Positions 50,593 through 59,200 of a DNA stretch of 64,000 nt are shown in pieces. Within the stretch, counting starts at the first letter, position 1, and the number at the start of each line of letters is the position of its first letter. Both the position numbers and the translations under genes were made by a program. This stretch comes from DATFQE01 sp963739085 (GTDB lineage Bacteria; Actinomycetota; Thermoleophilia; Gaiellales; Gaiellaceae), in the NCBI GenBank assembly GCA_963739085.1, contig CAVTZA010000019.1:62001-126000 (forward strand), given 5' to 3'. A model generated the notes under the pieces. The model was not told where the DNA came from and did no database searches. It saw nothing but the letters and a program-made list of their open reading frames with translations.

Positions 50593-51297
50593 CTACCGGA
50601 ACCGCTTCGGGAACTGGGCGATGATGCCGGTCGAAAGCGTGTCGGCCATGCTGAGGGCGTGGTGGTGGATGCCGTCGTACGCGGCGACGTCGGCCGCCCA
50701 GTCGCCCTGGAGCCTCGCCACGACCTCATCGGTGGTCAGCCGGAGGTGCTCGCCGAGCATGGCCCGGACCGCGTCTCGCTTCCAGAAGCGGGGGTTGACG
50801 CTGCTGAGCAGTGCCGCGATGTCGTCCGCGTTCTGACCCCACCGTGCCTGCTCCGCGGCCACCTGGTCGGCGTCGCCGGCCTTGGCCGCGGCGATGAGGT
50901 CGGCTGCGATGAGGATGTGCTTGCGCAGCTCGGTCGTCAGCGCGTTCCCTGCCGCGTCGCCGTAGAACGGCTTGATCGCGTCGCCGATGTCCGTCTGGTT
51001 CTGAAGCAGGCGGCCGACGGTGGCCGAGGTGTCGGGCGTGTCGCCGAGCAGGCTGATCACGGCGAGTCGCGTCCAGGTCACGTGGTCCTCCCAGAGGACG
51101 CGCATGTCGTTGCGAAACGCGAGCTCCTCGGGAGTGATCTTGCCCGAGCCGTGCGCCGCGGCTGCGTGCGAGTGGGAAGCCTTGCCGTGCGCGTGGGCGT
51201 CGTGTCCGTTCGTGAAGGCCAATGCGGCGAGCGCGCTGAGAAACGCGATCAACGCCGTCAGGCCGAGCGGGATCGGTCGTGCACTACGTGTCGTCAC
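50593..51297 (-). CDS. Secreted/membrane-anchored protein with His-rich linker, unknown family
   Basis: 234 residues from GTG at 51297. An N-terminal hydrophobic helix (about 10-28, LGLTALIAFLSALAALAFT) is followed by a His-rich linker (NGHDAHAHGKASHSHAAAAH). The body (about 55-230) has the pattern 'RNDMRVLWEDHVTWTRLAVIS', then NPRFWKRDAVRAMLGEHLRL and AYDGIHHHALSMADTLSTGI, ending IIAQFPKRF. The same pattern, WxxHVxWTR ... HL ... HALxMADxL, occurs in hypothetical proteins of Bacillus and actinobacteria as far as I recall, without known function. The His residues suggest metal or heme contact. Confidence 0.72.
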   Translation of the reverse strand: MTTRSARPIPLGLTALIAFLSALAALAFTNGHDAHAHGKASHSHAAAAHGSGKITPEELAFRNDMRVLWEDHVTWTRLAVISLLGDTPDTSATVGRLLQNQTDIGDAIKPFYGDAAGNALTTELRKHILIAADLIAAAKAGDADQVAAEQARWGQNADDIAALLSSVNPRFWKRDAVRAMLGEHLRLTTDEVVARLQGDWAADVAAYDGIHHHALSMADTLSTGIIAQFPKRFR

Positions 51298-51734
51298 GCA
51301 AGCGTTCCTTTCGATTGTGGTTCGAGAGCCATCGCCGGCTCGGCTCCGCGAAGCAGCAGCTGCATCGCGGCCAGCAGGCCGGCCAGCTCCACGGCCTTCG
51401 TGAACAAAGCGAGCGGCTCGACGGCCTCCGCCTCCGGATGGAGGATCGGAAGCCCGGAGCTGACTGCGAGGCCGTAGGCGGCGACGAGCCCGGCCAGGAG
51501 CACGGAGGCCCCGGCGAGTGGAACGACACCCGGTCGCACCGTGAGCGCGACGCAGAGCCCGGCCAAGACCGCCGCCGAGGCGGCGAATGCCAGTCCGAGC
51601 GCGGTGTTTTCGGCGAGATGATCGGGCGTGAGCCCGACGTGGATGCCGGCGCTGACCGCGCACGCGACGATCACGACGTCGCGGCTCCAGCTCCGGTTCG
51701 ACCGCTTACTCGAAGGCGTCTTGCCCGCAGGCAC
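51294..51734 (-). CDS. Membrane protein, four spans (first gene of sigma operon)
   Basis: 146 residues from GTG at 51734, preceded by GAGGAGAGAGCAG. A charged N-terminus (KTPSSKRSNRSWSRD) precedes four spans (about 20-36, 45-66, 70-90 and 110-130). It overlaps the next gene as GTGA. No domain recognised. It heads a five-gene operon: this protein, the secreted His-rich protein, the 70-residue protein, the sigma factor and the anti-sigma factor, which is probably self-regulated. Confidence 0.75.
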   Translation of the reverse strand: MPAGKTPSSKRSNRSWSRDVVIVACAVSAGIHVGLTPDHLAENTALGLAFAASAAVLAGLCVALTVRPGVVPLAGASVLLAGLVAAYGLAVSSGLPILHPEAEAVEPLALFTKAVELAGLLAAMQLLLRGAEPAMALEPQSKGTLA

Positions 51735-51831
51735 CTGCTCTCTCCTCGTTCGGTGTCGGAGAGATTGGTGTCGCGGCCGCGTCGCTTCTTACCGGCGACG
51801 CGCGCTACGCAGCAAAGAGACCGCTAAGGAA

Positions 51832-51891
51832 TCAGCAGTCGCAGTCGGGCCCGCACGGGCAGTCGGGCCCACAGTCACAAGCGTTTCGCAT
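51832..51891 (-). CDS. Cys-rich micro-peptide, 19 aa (possible metal-binding)
   Basis: ATG at 51891 opens MRNACDCGPDCPCGPDCDC, then TGA at 51834-51832. Six of 19 residues are Cys, arranged as CDCGPDC-PCGPDC-DC, i.e. a doubled 'CGPDC' unit with CxC spacing as in metallothioneins. A GAGG sits only 2-3 bases before the ATG. It lies between tRNA-Arg and the sigma operon on the same strand. The frame is far too ordered to be noise, but expression is unproven. Confidence 0.55.
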   Translation of the reverse strand: MRNACDCGPDCPCGPDCDC

Positions 51892-51940
51892 GTCCTCAGC
51901 GTAGCTCGGTGAGGTCACCGCGCGACGACGAGCTTGCGAG

Positions 51941-52012
51941 TGCGCCTGGCAGGATTCGAACCTGCGACCCGCGGCTTAGAAGGCCGCCGCTCTTCCACTG
52001 AGCTACAGGCGC
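51941..52012 (-). tRNA. tRNA-Arg (anticodon UCU)
   Basis: 72 nt without CCA. Acceptor GCGCCTG/CAGGCGC, D-arm GCTC/GAGC, anticodon stem GCGGC/GCCGC with loop CTTCTAA (UCU), and T-arm GCAGG-TTCGAAT-CCTGC. Reads AGA codons. Confidence 0.96.
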
Positions 52013-52043
52013 CCACCCGGAGCGTAGCGCCCTCCCAGGCCGG

Positions 52044-52628
52044 TCATCGGCGCCGCACGCCGAGGTCGAGCGTGACGACCATGACGGGGCCGCCTTCATA
52101 CTCGCCCCCTGCCGACTCGACGTGGATGGCGCAGACGCCGACCTCGCGCCAGGTCTTCGATAGGAGGCTGCGCCGGTGGGCCGAGCTTGCCAGCCACTCC
52201 TGCACCGCCTCGTCCGGCTCGAGCGTGGGAGCCCCGTACGCGAGGTTCTCGCCGACGGCCCAGTAGCTGAAGCCGCGCGAGGGGTAGAACCGCCCGATCC
52301 GGTGCCAGAACGCGGCTTCGCCGGGTGCCTGGTGCGCGAAGAACCCGCGCCGGATCATCCGCGTGGTGTGAAACTCAGCCGCCGCTGTCAGTCCCGGCGA
52401 CACCGCGAGCGGCCCTCGGCCCCAGTCCGCCCTCGTCGAGTTGACCGCGCGCAGCAGGTCGTGCTCGTACGCGCTCAGGGACACGGCCGCGCGGCGCGGC
52501 TTCGTCTGGACCGCGTCCGCGTGCACGCCGGTCGCCGTCGAGGCCGCAACGAGGCCTACCACCGCGATCGTGGCGAATCGTCCTGCAGTCGCCGCAGCCG
52601 TGCGTCGCCTCGTGCGGCGGCGCGTCAC
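52044..52628 (-). CDS. Secreted CAP (SCP/PR1) domain protein, paralogue 1
   Basis: 194 residues from GTG at 52628, after GAGGAGCAAGCC. A Tat/Sec-like N-terminus (TRRRTRRRTAAATAGRFATI and a hydrophobic helix to about 38) precedes a CAP domain: LLRAVNSTRADWG, LTAAAEFHTTRMIRRGFFAH (with the conserved His), YWAVGENLAYG and EWLASSAHRRSLLS, ending VVTLDLGVRRR. CAP proteins of bacteria are extracellular; function is mostly unknown. The adjacent gene is its paralogue, 86 bp upstream. Confidence 0.88.
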   Translation of the reverse strand: MTRRRTRRRTAAATAGRFATIAVVGLVAASTATGVHADAVQTKPRRAAVSLSAYEHDLLRAVNSTRADWGRGPLAVSPGLTAAAEFHTTRMIRRGFFAHQAPGEAAFWHRIGRFYPSRGFSYWAVGENLAYGAPTLEPDEAVQEWLASSAHRRSLLSKTWREVGVCAIHVESAGGEYEGGPVMVVTLDLGVRRR

Positions 52629-52714
52629 GGCTTGCTCCTCGTTCGCTTTTGACTCGGCTGTCTGAGCCGGCCGCCGGAGCAAGTGTCCGGCCGCCGACAA
52701 CGGGTGTCAAGCTG

Positions 52715-53254
52715 CTAGTGGGCGCGGACGCCGAGATCGAGCGTGACGATCGTGACGGTTCGGCCGCCGTACGTCCCTCCGGCGCGCGTGACCCTCAATG
52801 CGCCGAGCCCGAGCTCACGCCAGATACCCGAGAGGATGTTGTCCCGGTGGGCCGGGCTGCCCATCCACCCGCGGACGACCTGGACGGCCGTGGTCCTACC
52901 CGACTGCCAGAGGATGTTCTCGCCGACCTCCCACTGGGCGTAGCCGCTGGAGCCGTAGTGCCGCTCGATGCGCCGCCAGAACGGAACGCCGTTGGCGGAC
53001 TCGTGCTCGAAGTAGCCACGGAGCCCCATCTCGCGCGAGTGGTTGCGCGCGGAGGCCCGGAGCGCCGGCGACAGGCGCAGCGGCTGCAGGCCGTGCCGGC
53101 GACGGACGGCGTTGACGCGCTTGGCCACCCGCAGCTCGAGCCGGGGGGCGGGGGCCACTCCGTCGGAGGCGTCGGCGGCCAGCGGGACGGAGGCTGCTAG
53201 CGCGGCGGCGGCGGCCAGCGCCAGACCGAGGCGGGGGATCCTCGGGTACGGCAC
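52715..53254 (-). CDS. Secreted CAP (SCP/PR1) domain protein, paralogue 2
   Basis: 179 residues from GTG at 53254. A signal peptide (MPYPRIPRLGLALAAAAALA, likely cleaved near ADASDG) precedes a CAP domain with RVNAVRRRHGLQPLRLSPAL, HSREMGLRGYFEH, YAQWEVGENILWQSG and WMGSPAHRDNILSGIWRELG, closing with VTIVTLDLGVRAH, the same ending as paralogue 1. The pair is a tandem duplication. The conserved His and Glu of the CAP cavity are present in both. Confidence 0.9.
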   Translation of the reverse strand: MPYPRIPRLGLALAAAAALAASVPLAADASDGVAPAPRLELRVAKRVNAVRRRHGLQPLRLSPALRASARNHSREMGLRGYFEHESANGVPFWRRIERHYGSSGYAQWEVGENILWQSGRTTAVQVVRGWMGSPAHRDNILSGIWRELGLGALRVTRAGGTYGGRTVTIVTLDLGVRAH

Positions 53255-53285
53255 GCGCGCACTATCTGCACATCTTGCGATCCGG

Positions 53286-54374
53286 TCAACCTGATGGGGG
53301 GCTCGTGTTGCCCGCCGTAATTGCCGCCGGCGTCGTTCGGCGGCTGCGTAACCACTCCTGCAACAGCACCTGGATCGTCCCGGCGACGGGGATCGCTCCG
53401 AGCGCCCCGAGCACGCCGGCGAGCTTGGCGCCGATCAGGACCGAGATCAGGATCACCAACGGCGACAGCTGCACCGTCCGGCTGTAGACGAGCGGCTGCA
53501 GCACATGGTTCTCGAGCTGCTGGTACAGGATGAAGAACACCAGCACGATCAGGCCGACGACCCACCCCTGGTCGATGAAGGCCACGGTGGTCACGAGGAT
53601 CGCGGCGAGCGTGGCGCCCGCGAGCGGGACGAGGTCGAGGATCGCGACGAGCAGTCCGAGCGCGACGGCGAAGGAGACGCCGGTGGCGAGGAGCAGCACG
53701 GTCGTCGTCACCCCGGCGATCAGGCTGATCAGCAGGTTGCCGGTGACGTAGCCGCCGATCGTCTTGTAGATCTCGCCGCCCACGCGGCTCCATCGCTCCT
53801 GCTGATGCTGGGGCAGCAGCGCAAGGAAGCGCTCGACCCAGCGCGGGCCCTCGAGCAGCATGAAGAACGTCATGAACGCGATCGTCACGACGGCGACGAT
53901 CGCCGTGACGATGCTCTTGGTGACTGCGACGGCCGTCCCGGACAGGCCGAGCACGCTGGCTGCTCCCCCCTTCTGAACGGCGGCGCGGACGCGGTCGACG
54001 ACGTCGTACTTGCGGTCGAGGTCGCCGAGTGGCCCGCGCCCCTCGGAGACGTCCTGTACGTAGCCGGGGACGGCGCGCACGAAGTCGTTCGCCTCGCCCA
54101 CGAGCGTCGGGATGAACAGCGAGCCGAGCGCTGCGAGACCGAGGATCAGAAGCAGGATCGTCAACGCTGCCGCATAGCCGCGCCTCTTGATTCCGTGCCG
54201 CTGAAAGAACTCGACCGCGGGGTTGAGGGCGACCGAGAGGAAGAGCGCGACGAGGATCCAGGTCAGGACCCCGCGCGAGAGCCAGATCATCTCGAGCACG
54301 AGCGCGAACGCGAGGACGACGACGAGGACGTTGACGACGGTCCGCGCCTCGACCCGGACGACCCGCGTTTCCAT
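53286..54374 (-). CDS. AI-2E family transporter (PerM-like)
   Basis: 362-residue membrane protein with seven to eight spans. The N-terminal pair of spans (about 12-60) is followed by a long soluble loop (about 80-140), a span cluster at about 150-190, and the C-terminal core with GNLLISLIAGVTTTVLLLAT, PLAGATLAAILVTTVAFIDQ and PLVYSRTVQLSPLVILISVL, the family hallmark. Members export autoinducer-2 or act as ion antiporters; the substrate here is unknown. ATG at 54374. Confidence 0.92.
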   Translation of the reverse strand: METRVVRVEARTVVNVLVVVLAFALVLEMIWLSRGVLTWILVALFLSVALNPAVEFFQRHGIKRRGYAAALTILLLILGLAALGSLFIPTLVGEANDFVRAVPGYVQDVSEGRGPLGDLDRKYDVVDRVRAAVQKGGAASVLGLSGTAVAVTKSIVTAIVAVVTIAFMTFFMLLEGPRWVERFLALLPQHQQERWSRVGGEIYKTIGGYVTGNLLISLIAGVTTTVLLLATGVSFAVALGLLVAILDLVPLAGATLAAILVTTVAFIDQGWVVGLIVLVFFILYQQLENHVLQPLVYSRTVQLSPLVILISVLIGAKLAGVLGALGAIPVAGTIQVLLQEWLRSRRTTPAAITAGNTSPPSG

Positions 54375-54414
54375 CGTGGGCAGAATCGCGGCCGGGTCGG
54401 ACGGCGCCTCGGAA

Positions 54415-54485
54415 AGCGGGTGGCGGGAATCGAACCCGCGTAACCAGCTTGGAAGGCTGGGGCTCTGCCACTGAGCTACACCCGC
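54415..54485 (-). tRNA. tRNA-Gly (anticodon UCC)
   Basis: 71 nt without CCA. Acceptor GCGGGTG/CACCCGC with U73, D-arm GCTC/GAGC, anticodon stem CCAGC/GCTGG with loop CTTCCAA (UCC), T-arm GCGGG-TTCGATT-CCCGC. Reads GGA codons. Confidence 0.96.
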
Positions 54486-54505
54486 GAGACGTCTAGCGTA
54501 ACGCC

Positions 54506-55255
54506 GTGCGCCCCGATCCCTATGCGTGGTCCGTGCACGGCGAGGCGCTGCTCGCGACCTCGCTGCTGATCGCGGGCTACCTCTACGGCACGCGTCATGA
54601 GCGCGTCCCGGGCGCTCGCCAGGCGTCCTTCTGGGCAGGGGTCGCGCTGCTCGTCGCGGCTGCCGTCACGCCGCTCGACGCGCTCTCGTTCCACCTCCTT
54701 TCCGCCCACCTGCTCCAGAACGTGGTGCTCGCGGAGTGGGCGCCCGCACTCATCGTGTTCGGTATCCCGGCCGGGCTGGCGGCGACGCTCGGACGCGTTG
54801 GAGTCGTGCGCGTCCTGACCCGGCCTGTCGTCGCTCTGCCGATCTGGCTGCTGACGTACTTCGTGTGGCACACGCCGTGGCTTTACGACACGGCGCTCCG
54901 ACACCCGTTGACGCTGCTCCACCTCGAGCACGCGCTGTACTTCGGAGCCGGCTGCCTGCTCTGGTGGCCGGTCGCGCAGGACGTCCCACACCGGCTCGAC
55001 GACGGCGCCCGCGCCCTGTACGTCTTCGCCGCCTTCGTACTGGCGAGCCCGCTCGGGCTGCTCATGGCGCTCGTCCCGACCGTGATCTACGACTACTACG
55101 ACGAGGGAGCCGGCCTCTGGGGCCTCTCGGCGCTCACCGACCAGGAGATCGCCGGCGTCACGATGGCCATGGAGCAGGCGATCGTCTTCTTCGCCGTCTT
55201 CTCGTACTACCTCGCACGCTTCCTCAGGGCCCAGGAGGCCGAAGAGCAGCCTTAG
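54506..55255 (+). CDS. ctaG: Cytochrome c oxidase assembly factor CtaG (caa3 type)
   Basis: 249 residues from GTG at 54506. Seven spans; family signatures are the segments SFHLLSAHLLQNVVLAEWAP (about 57-76) with paired His, YFVWHTPWLYDTAL (about 118), LLHLEHALYFGAGCLLWWPV (about 137-156) and the final Gln/Glu-containing span (TMAMEQAIVFFAVFSYYLAR). CtaG proteins help load copper into caa3-type oxidases. No oxidase genes are nearby. Start chosen because it is the only start keeping the first span. Confidence 0.9.
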   Translation: MRPDPYAWSVHGEALLATSLLIAGYLYGTRHERVPGARQASFWAGVALLVAAAVTPLDALSFHLLSAHLLQNVVLAEWAPALIVFGIPAGLAATLGRVGVVRVLTRPVVALPIWLLTYFVWHTPWLYDTALRHPLTLLHLEHALYFGAGCLLWWPVAQDVPHRLDDGARALYVFAAFVLASPLGLLMALVPTVIYDYYDEGAGLWGLSALTDQEIAGVTMAMEQAIVFFAVFSYYLARFLRAQEAEEQP

Positions 55256-55316
55256 GAAAAGGACTTCGCCGCGGACCGCGAGCCCACGCGGTCCCTCCAC
55301 GTGGCAGGCTAGGCCG

Positions 55317-55715
55317 GTGGACATACCCGAGGACGTACGCCCGCTCCTCGAGGGCCGGAACTTCGCTCACGTTGCCACGCTGCTCCCCGACGGCTCTCCG
55401 CACAGCGTTCCGGTGTGGGTGGGCATCGAGGACGAGCGTGTCGTCTTCTTCACCCAGCCGGGATCGCGCAAGGCTCGGAACGTCGAGCGCGATCCTCGCG
55501 TCGCGATCTCCGTGGTCGACCACGAGCGCCCGTACCTGAGCGCGCACATCCGCGGCAGAGTCGTCGCCGCGCGCGAGGGCGACGCAGCGCTCGAGGTGAT
55601 GGACCGGCTGGCCCAGCGCTACACGGGCGCGGACTTCCCGCTCAGGCGCGGCGTCCTGTACGAGATCGAGGTCGACCGCGCCCGCACGATCGAGCTGCCG
55701 TTCGAGCACAGGTAG
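55317..55715 (+). CDS. PPOX-class (pyridoxamine 5'-phosphate oxidase-like) flavin/F420 protein
   Basis: 132 residues from GTG at 55317. A split-barrel FMN/F420-binding fold: the opening strand NFAHVATLLPDGSPHSVPVW (about 15-34), then VVFFTQPGSRKARNVERDPR (about 42-61), VAISVVDHERPYLSAHIRGR and a short C-terminal strand. The pattern matches the PPOX-class F420-dependent enzyme group common in actinobacteria. Flavin versus F420 cannot be told from motifs here. It ends 14 bp before tRNA-Pro on the other strand. Confidence 0.9.
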   Translation: MDIPEDVRPLLEGRNFAHVATLLPDGSPHSVPVWVGIEDERVVFFTQPGSRKARNVERDPRVAISVVDHERPYLSAHIRGRVVAAREGDAALEVMDRLAQRYTGADFPLRRGVLYEIEVDRARTIELPFEHR

Positions 55716-55729
55716 GCGCAGTTGAGGAA

Positions 55730-55804
55730 TCGGGGCGGCCAGATTCGAACTGGCGACCTCTGGCTCCCAAAGCCAGCGCTCTAACCAGGCTGAGCTACAC
55801 CCCG
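55730..55804 (-). tRNA. tRNA-Pro (anticodon UGG)
   Basis: 75 nt without CCA. Acceptor CGGGGTG/CGCCCCG with a G-U-type position, D-arm GCTC/GAGC, anticodon stem CTGGC/GCCAG with loop TTTGGGA (UGG) and T-arm GCCAG-TTCGAAT-CTGGC. Reads CCA codons. Confidence 0.96.
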
Positions 55805-55839
55805 GACCGCCTCAGCGTACAGCCGCGCGCGGTCGCCAG

Positions 55840-56292
55840 CTACTCCTCGGCGAGGCGGCGGAGCTCTTCGATCTTCTCGGTGCGGAGGTCGGCCCGTTCG
55901 CCGGCCCGGACGCGCTTCAGCAGCTCGCGGACGAGCGACGCGAGCTCGACCGGGTTGAACGGCTTCGTCACGTAGTCGACGCCTCCGAGCTCGAGCCCGC
56001 GGGCGCGGTCGCGCAGCTCGGCCCGGGCGGTCAGGAAGACGATCGGGATGTCCTTCGTCGACGCGTCCTCGACGAGCTGCTCGGCCACGGCCCAGCCGTC
56101 GAGCCCCGGCATCATCACGTCGAGCAGGATCACGTCCGGGTTGGAGCTCCTGGCCTCCTCGAGCCCGGCCGGCCCGTCGCCCGCCTCGAGCACCTGCATG
56201 CCCTCGGCCTCGAGATTGACCCGGCACAGCAGCCTGATCGGCGCCTCGTCGTCGATCACGAGTACCCGTGTCGCGCTTTCTTCGTTCGTCAC
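55840..56292 (-). CDS. Response regulator, receiver domain only
   Basis: 150 residues from GTG at 56292. Receiver domain (about 8-128) with VLVIDDEAPIRLLCRVNLEA, phospho-acceptor Asp58 in VILLDVMMPG, FLTARAE and YVTKPFNP; the C-terminus is a charged helix (GERADLRTEKIEELRRLAEE), not an output domain. It closely parallels the regulator at 4062-4616, down to the PIRLLCRVNL and GLDGW motifs, so the two systems derive from one ancestor. The start overlaps the kinase stop as GTGA (56289-56292). Confidence 0.93.
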   Translation of the reverse strand: MTNEESATRVLVIDDEAPIRLLCRVNLEAEGMQVLEAGDGPAGLEEARSSNPDVILLDVMMPGLDGWAVAEQLVEDASTKDIPIVFLTARAELRDRARGLELGGVDYVTKPFNPVELASLVRELLKRVRAGERADLRTEKIEELRRLAEE

Positions 56293-59200
56293 CCGCGCCC
56301 TCCGCTCAGATCCGCAGCGTGTTCGCCCGCAACAGGGAGCTCGAATGCGAAGCTCGAGCCTTCCCCTTCCTCGGAGTCGACCCAGATCCTGCCCCCCATC
56401 GCGCGAACCAAGCCTTCCGCGATGAACAGGCCGAGCCCGGTGCTGCCCGGGCGGTCGCGGGCCGGGTCGCCGCGATAGAACTTGCGGAAGATCCGCGCCC
56501 GCTCGGCCGCGGGAATTCCCGGCCCTCGGTCGACGACCCGCACCTCGATCGCGCCGGTCTTCCTGCGCGCGGTGACCGTGACGGTGCCTCCGTCCGGCGA
56601 AAACTTGACCGCGTTGTCCACGAGGTTCGCGAGGATCTGGCGCAGCTTGTCGCGGTCGGCGGCGGCGTCGAGGCGCTCGCTCGGCAAGTCGACGACGAAG
56701 TGGTGGCCGTTCACCGGGCCCGTCGCCTGGATCACTGTCACGACCTCGGAGACGACCGAGCCCACGTCGATCGGCGAGAGCTCCATCTGCAGGTCGCCCG
56801 CGTCGAGTCGCGCGACGTTGAGAAGCGCGTCGACGATCGTGGTCAGCCGCTGCGCCTCCGACGCGATGTAGCCCAGGAACATCCGCCGCTCGCCCTCCTC
56901 GAACAGGACGTCCTGGCGGAGCAGCGTCTCCGCGAAGCCGTAGATCGAGGTCAGCGGCGTGCGCAGCTCGTGGGAGACCGCGGCGACGAACTCGGACTTC
57001 ATCTCCTCGACGACGCGCTCGGCCGAGACGTCGCGGAAGGCGAAGATGCGGCCGGCCACTGCGCCGGTGGGATCCCGCATCACGGCCTCGCTGACCGACA
57101 GCCACACCTCGTCGCTGCCGCGGCGAATCGGAACGAGCCGGTCGCGCGACGCGCTCTCGTCGCCGGACTCGAGGTTGCGCTGGAGCACCTGCGCAGGCGA
57201 GCGCCCGACCGCCTCCTCGGCGGGCACACCCGTGATCTCCGCGGCCGCCCGGTTCCAGAGCACGACTGCGCCCTCGCGGTCCACGGCGACGATGCCGTCG
57301 GCGATGTTGGCCAGGATCGCCGAGTTGCGGTCCTGCTCGTCCTTCACCTTCAGGTACAGGTCGGCGCTGGCCAGGACCGCCGAGGCGTTGCCGGCGAGCG
57401 CGACGAGCGCCTCGATCTCCTCCTGGAGCCAGGGGCGCGGCCCGCGCCCGTAGACCGCCAGCACGCCGTAGAGCTCGCTCTCGGCCCCGAAGAGCGGCAC
57501 GCCGAGGTAGGAGCTGTAGCCCTCGGCGAGGATCGGGTCGGCGTCCAGCAGCCGTCTGTCCCCGGCGACGTCTTCGACCGCCTTCGGGCCGCGGAGCTGG
57601 ACGATGTCGCCCACGAGCCACGCCGTGGCCGGCGAGCGGGAGCCGATCGCCGTCTCGGCGCCCTCGCCGCTCGCGGCGCTGACCACGAGCTCCTCGTCCT
57701 CCAGCTTGCGCACCGACGCGGCATCCGCACCCAGCAGCGCAGGCGCCTGCTCGACGACCTCGCCGAGGATCGCGGCGGGGTCGAGCTCGGTCGCCAGCAG
57801 TCCGCCCATGCGGGCCAGCTGCTGCGACAGCGCGCGCGAGCTGCGCTCCGTCTCGTAGAGCTCGCTCCGCTCGAGGGCTCCGCGCGCGGCACCCGCGAGG
57901 TGCTGGGCGAGCTCGAGCTCGTCGTCGGTGAACGTCCGCGGCTCCGCGAAGAACACCAGCGCGAGCCCGCCCTGCTCGCGCCGGGCCGACTCGATCGGGA
58001 TCGCGAGCAGCGAGCGGTAGCCGGTCTCGCGGGCAAGGTCGCGCCACGCCTCGCCGAAGCGGTCGTCGTCCAGTAGCTCGGACGACGCCAGTGTCCGGCG
58101 CTCCCGCGCGCATGGGAGGAGCGTGGCCGCCGAATCGGGCAGCCCCTCGGCGAGCCGGTCGGCGAGCGGAGCCGGGAGATCATGCCCGGCGGCGAGGGTG
58201 AGCCCGTCGGCGACCGGCATCAGCAGCGCGGTGAACGAGCCGCCGAGCGCCTCGGTAGCCGCCTTCGCCACCGCGGCGAGCGTCTCGTCGAGCGAGAGCG
58301 GCTCGGCGAGCGCCGAGGCGATGCCGTAGAAGCCACGCTGGATGCGGGCCTGCCGGGCGCTCTGCGCGAAGCTCGACGCGTGGCGAAGAGCGATCGAGGC
58401 CAGCCCGGCGAACGTCTCCAGCACGGCGACGTCGTCCTGGTCGAAGTGGCGCTTCTCGTCGCGGGTGCCGACGCCGAGGACGCCGCGTTTCTCGCCTGAC
58501 CACTTCATCGGCGCGACGATCGCGCTCCGGAAGCCCCGGTACGCGGGGTGCGGCACCGGCTCGGCGATCGCGGCGTAGTCGGCGGAGAGGAGCCCCCGTC
58601 CCTGGCGCAGGGCCTCGCCGGCGAGGGCGTGATCGGCGGGGAACTCCAGCGAGACCACCTCAGGGTCGAGCCCATAGACGGCCGCGCATGTGAGCACGCC
58701 TCGCCGCTGGTCGAGCAGGTAGCAATCGGCCGCATCCGCACGGAGCAGTCGCGTTACCTCCACGACGAGCCGCTGGAGCACAGTCTCGAGCCGCAGCTCG
58801 CTCGCGACGTACTGCGAGGCCTTGAGCAGGGCAGCCGACTGCTCGAGGCGCTGCGCGTTCTCCTCGAGCAGGCGCGCCGTGTGGATCGCGAGCCCTACCT
58901 CGCGCGCGACCAGCTCGAGCAGCGAGTGCTCCGCCGGCGTCCAGTGATGAGGCTCGGCGCGGTGGAGGCCGAAGACGCCGATGACGTCGTCGAAGGCCAC
59001 GATGGGCGTGGCGAGCGCGGCGCGCGTCCCCAGGCGGCGCAGCGCCTCGACCTCACCGAGGGCGGGATCGGAGAGCTCGGGTGCCTGCTCGATGTCGCTC
59101 ACCGCCGCCGTCCGTCCTTCGCGAACCGCGAGGTTGGCCACCGGCAGGTCGGGCGCGTCGAGCCCGAGCGCCGTCGTCTCCGGCGTGTCCCACTCGACGA

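Noticed and set aside
55840..58113. A single 757-residue frame joining a shadow of the kinase with the response regulator
   Set aside because: Only its last 150 residues are a real protein; the rest is an off-frame reading of the kinase, Arg-rich and without motifs.
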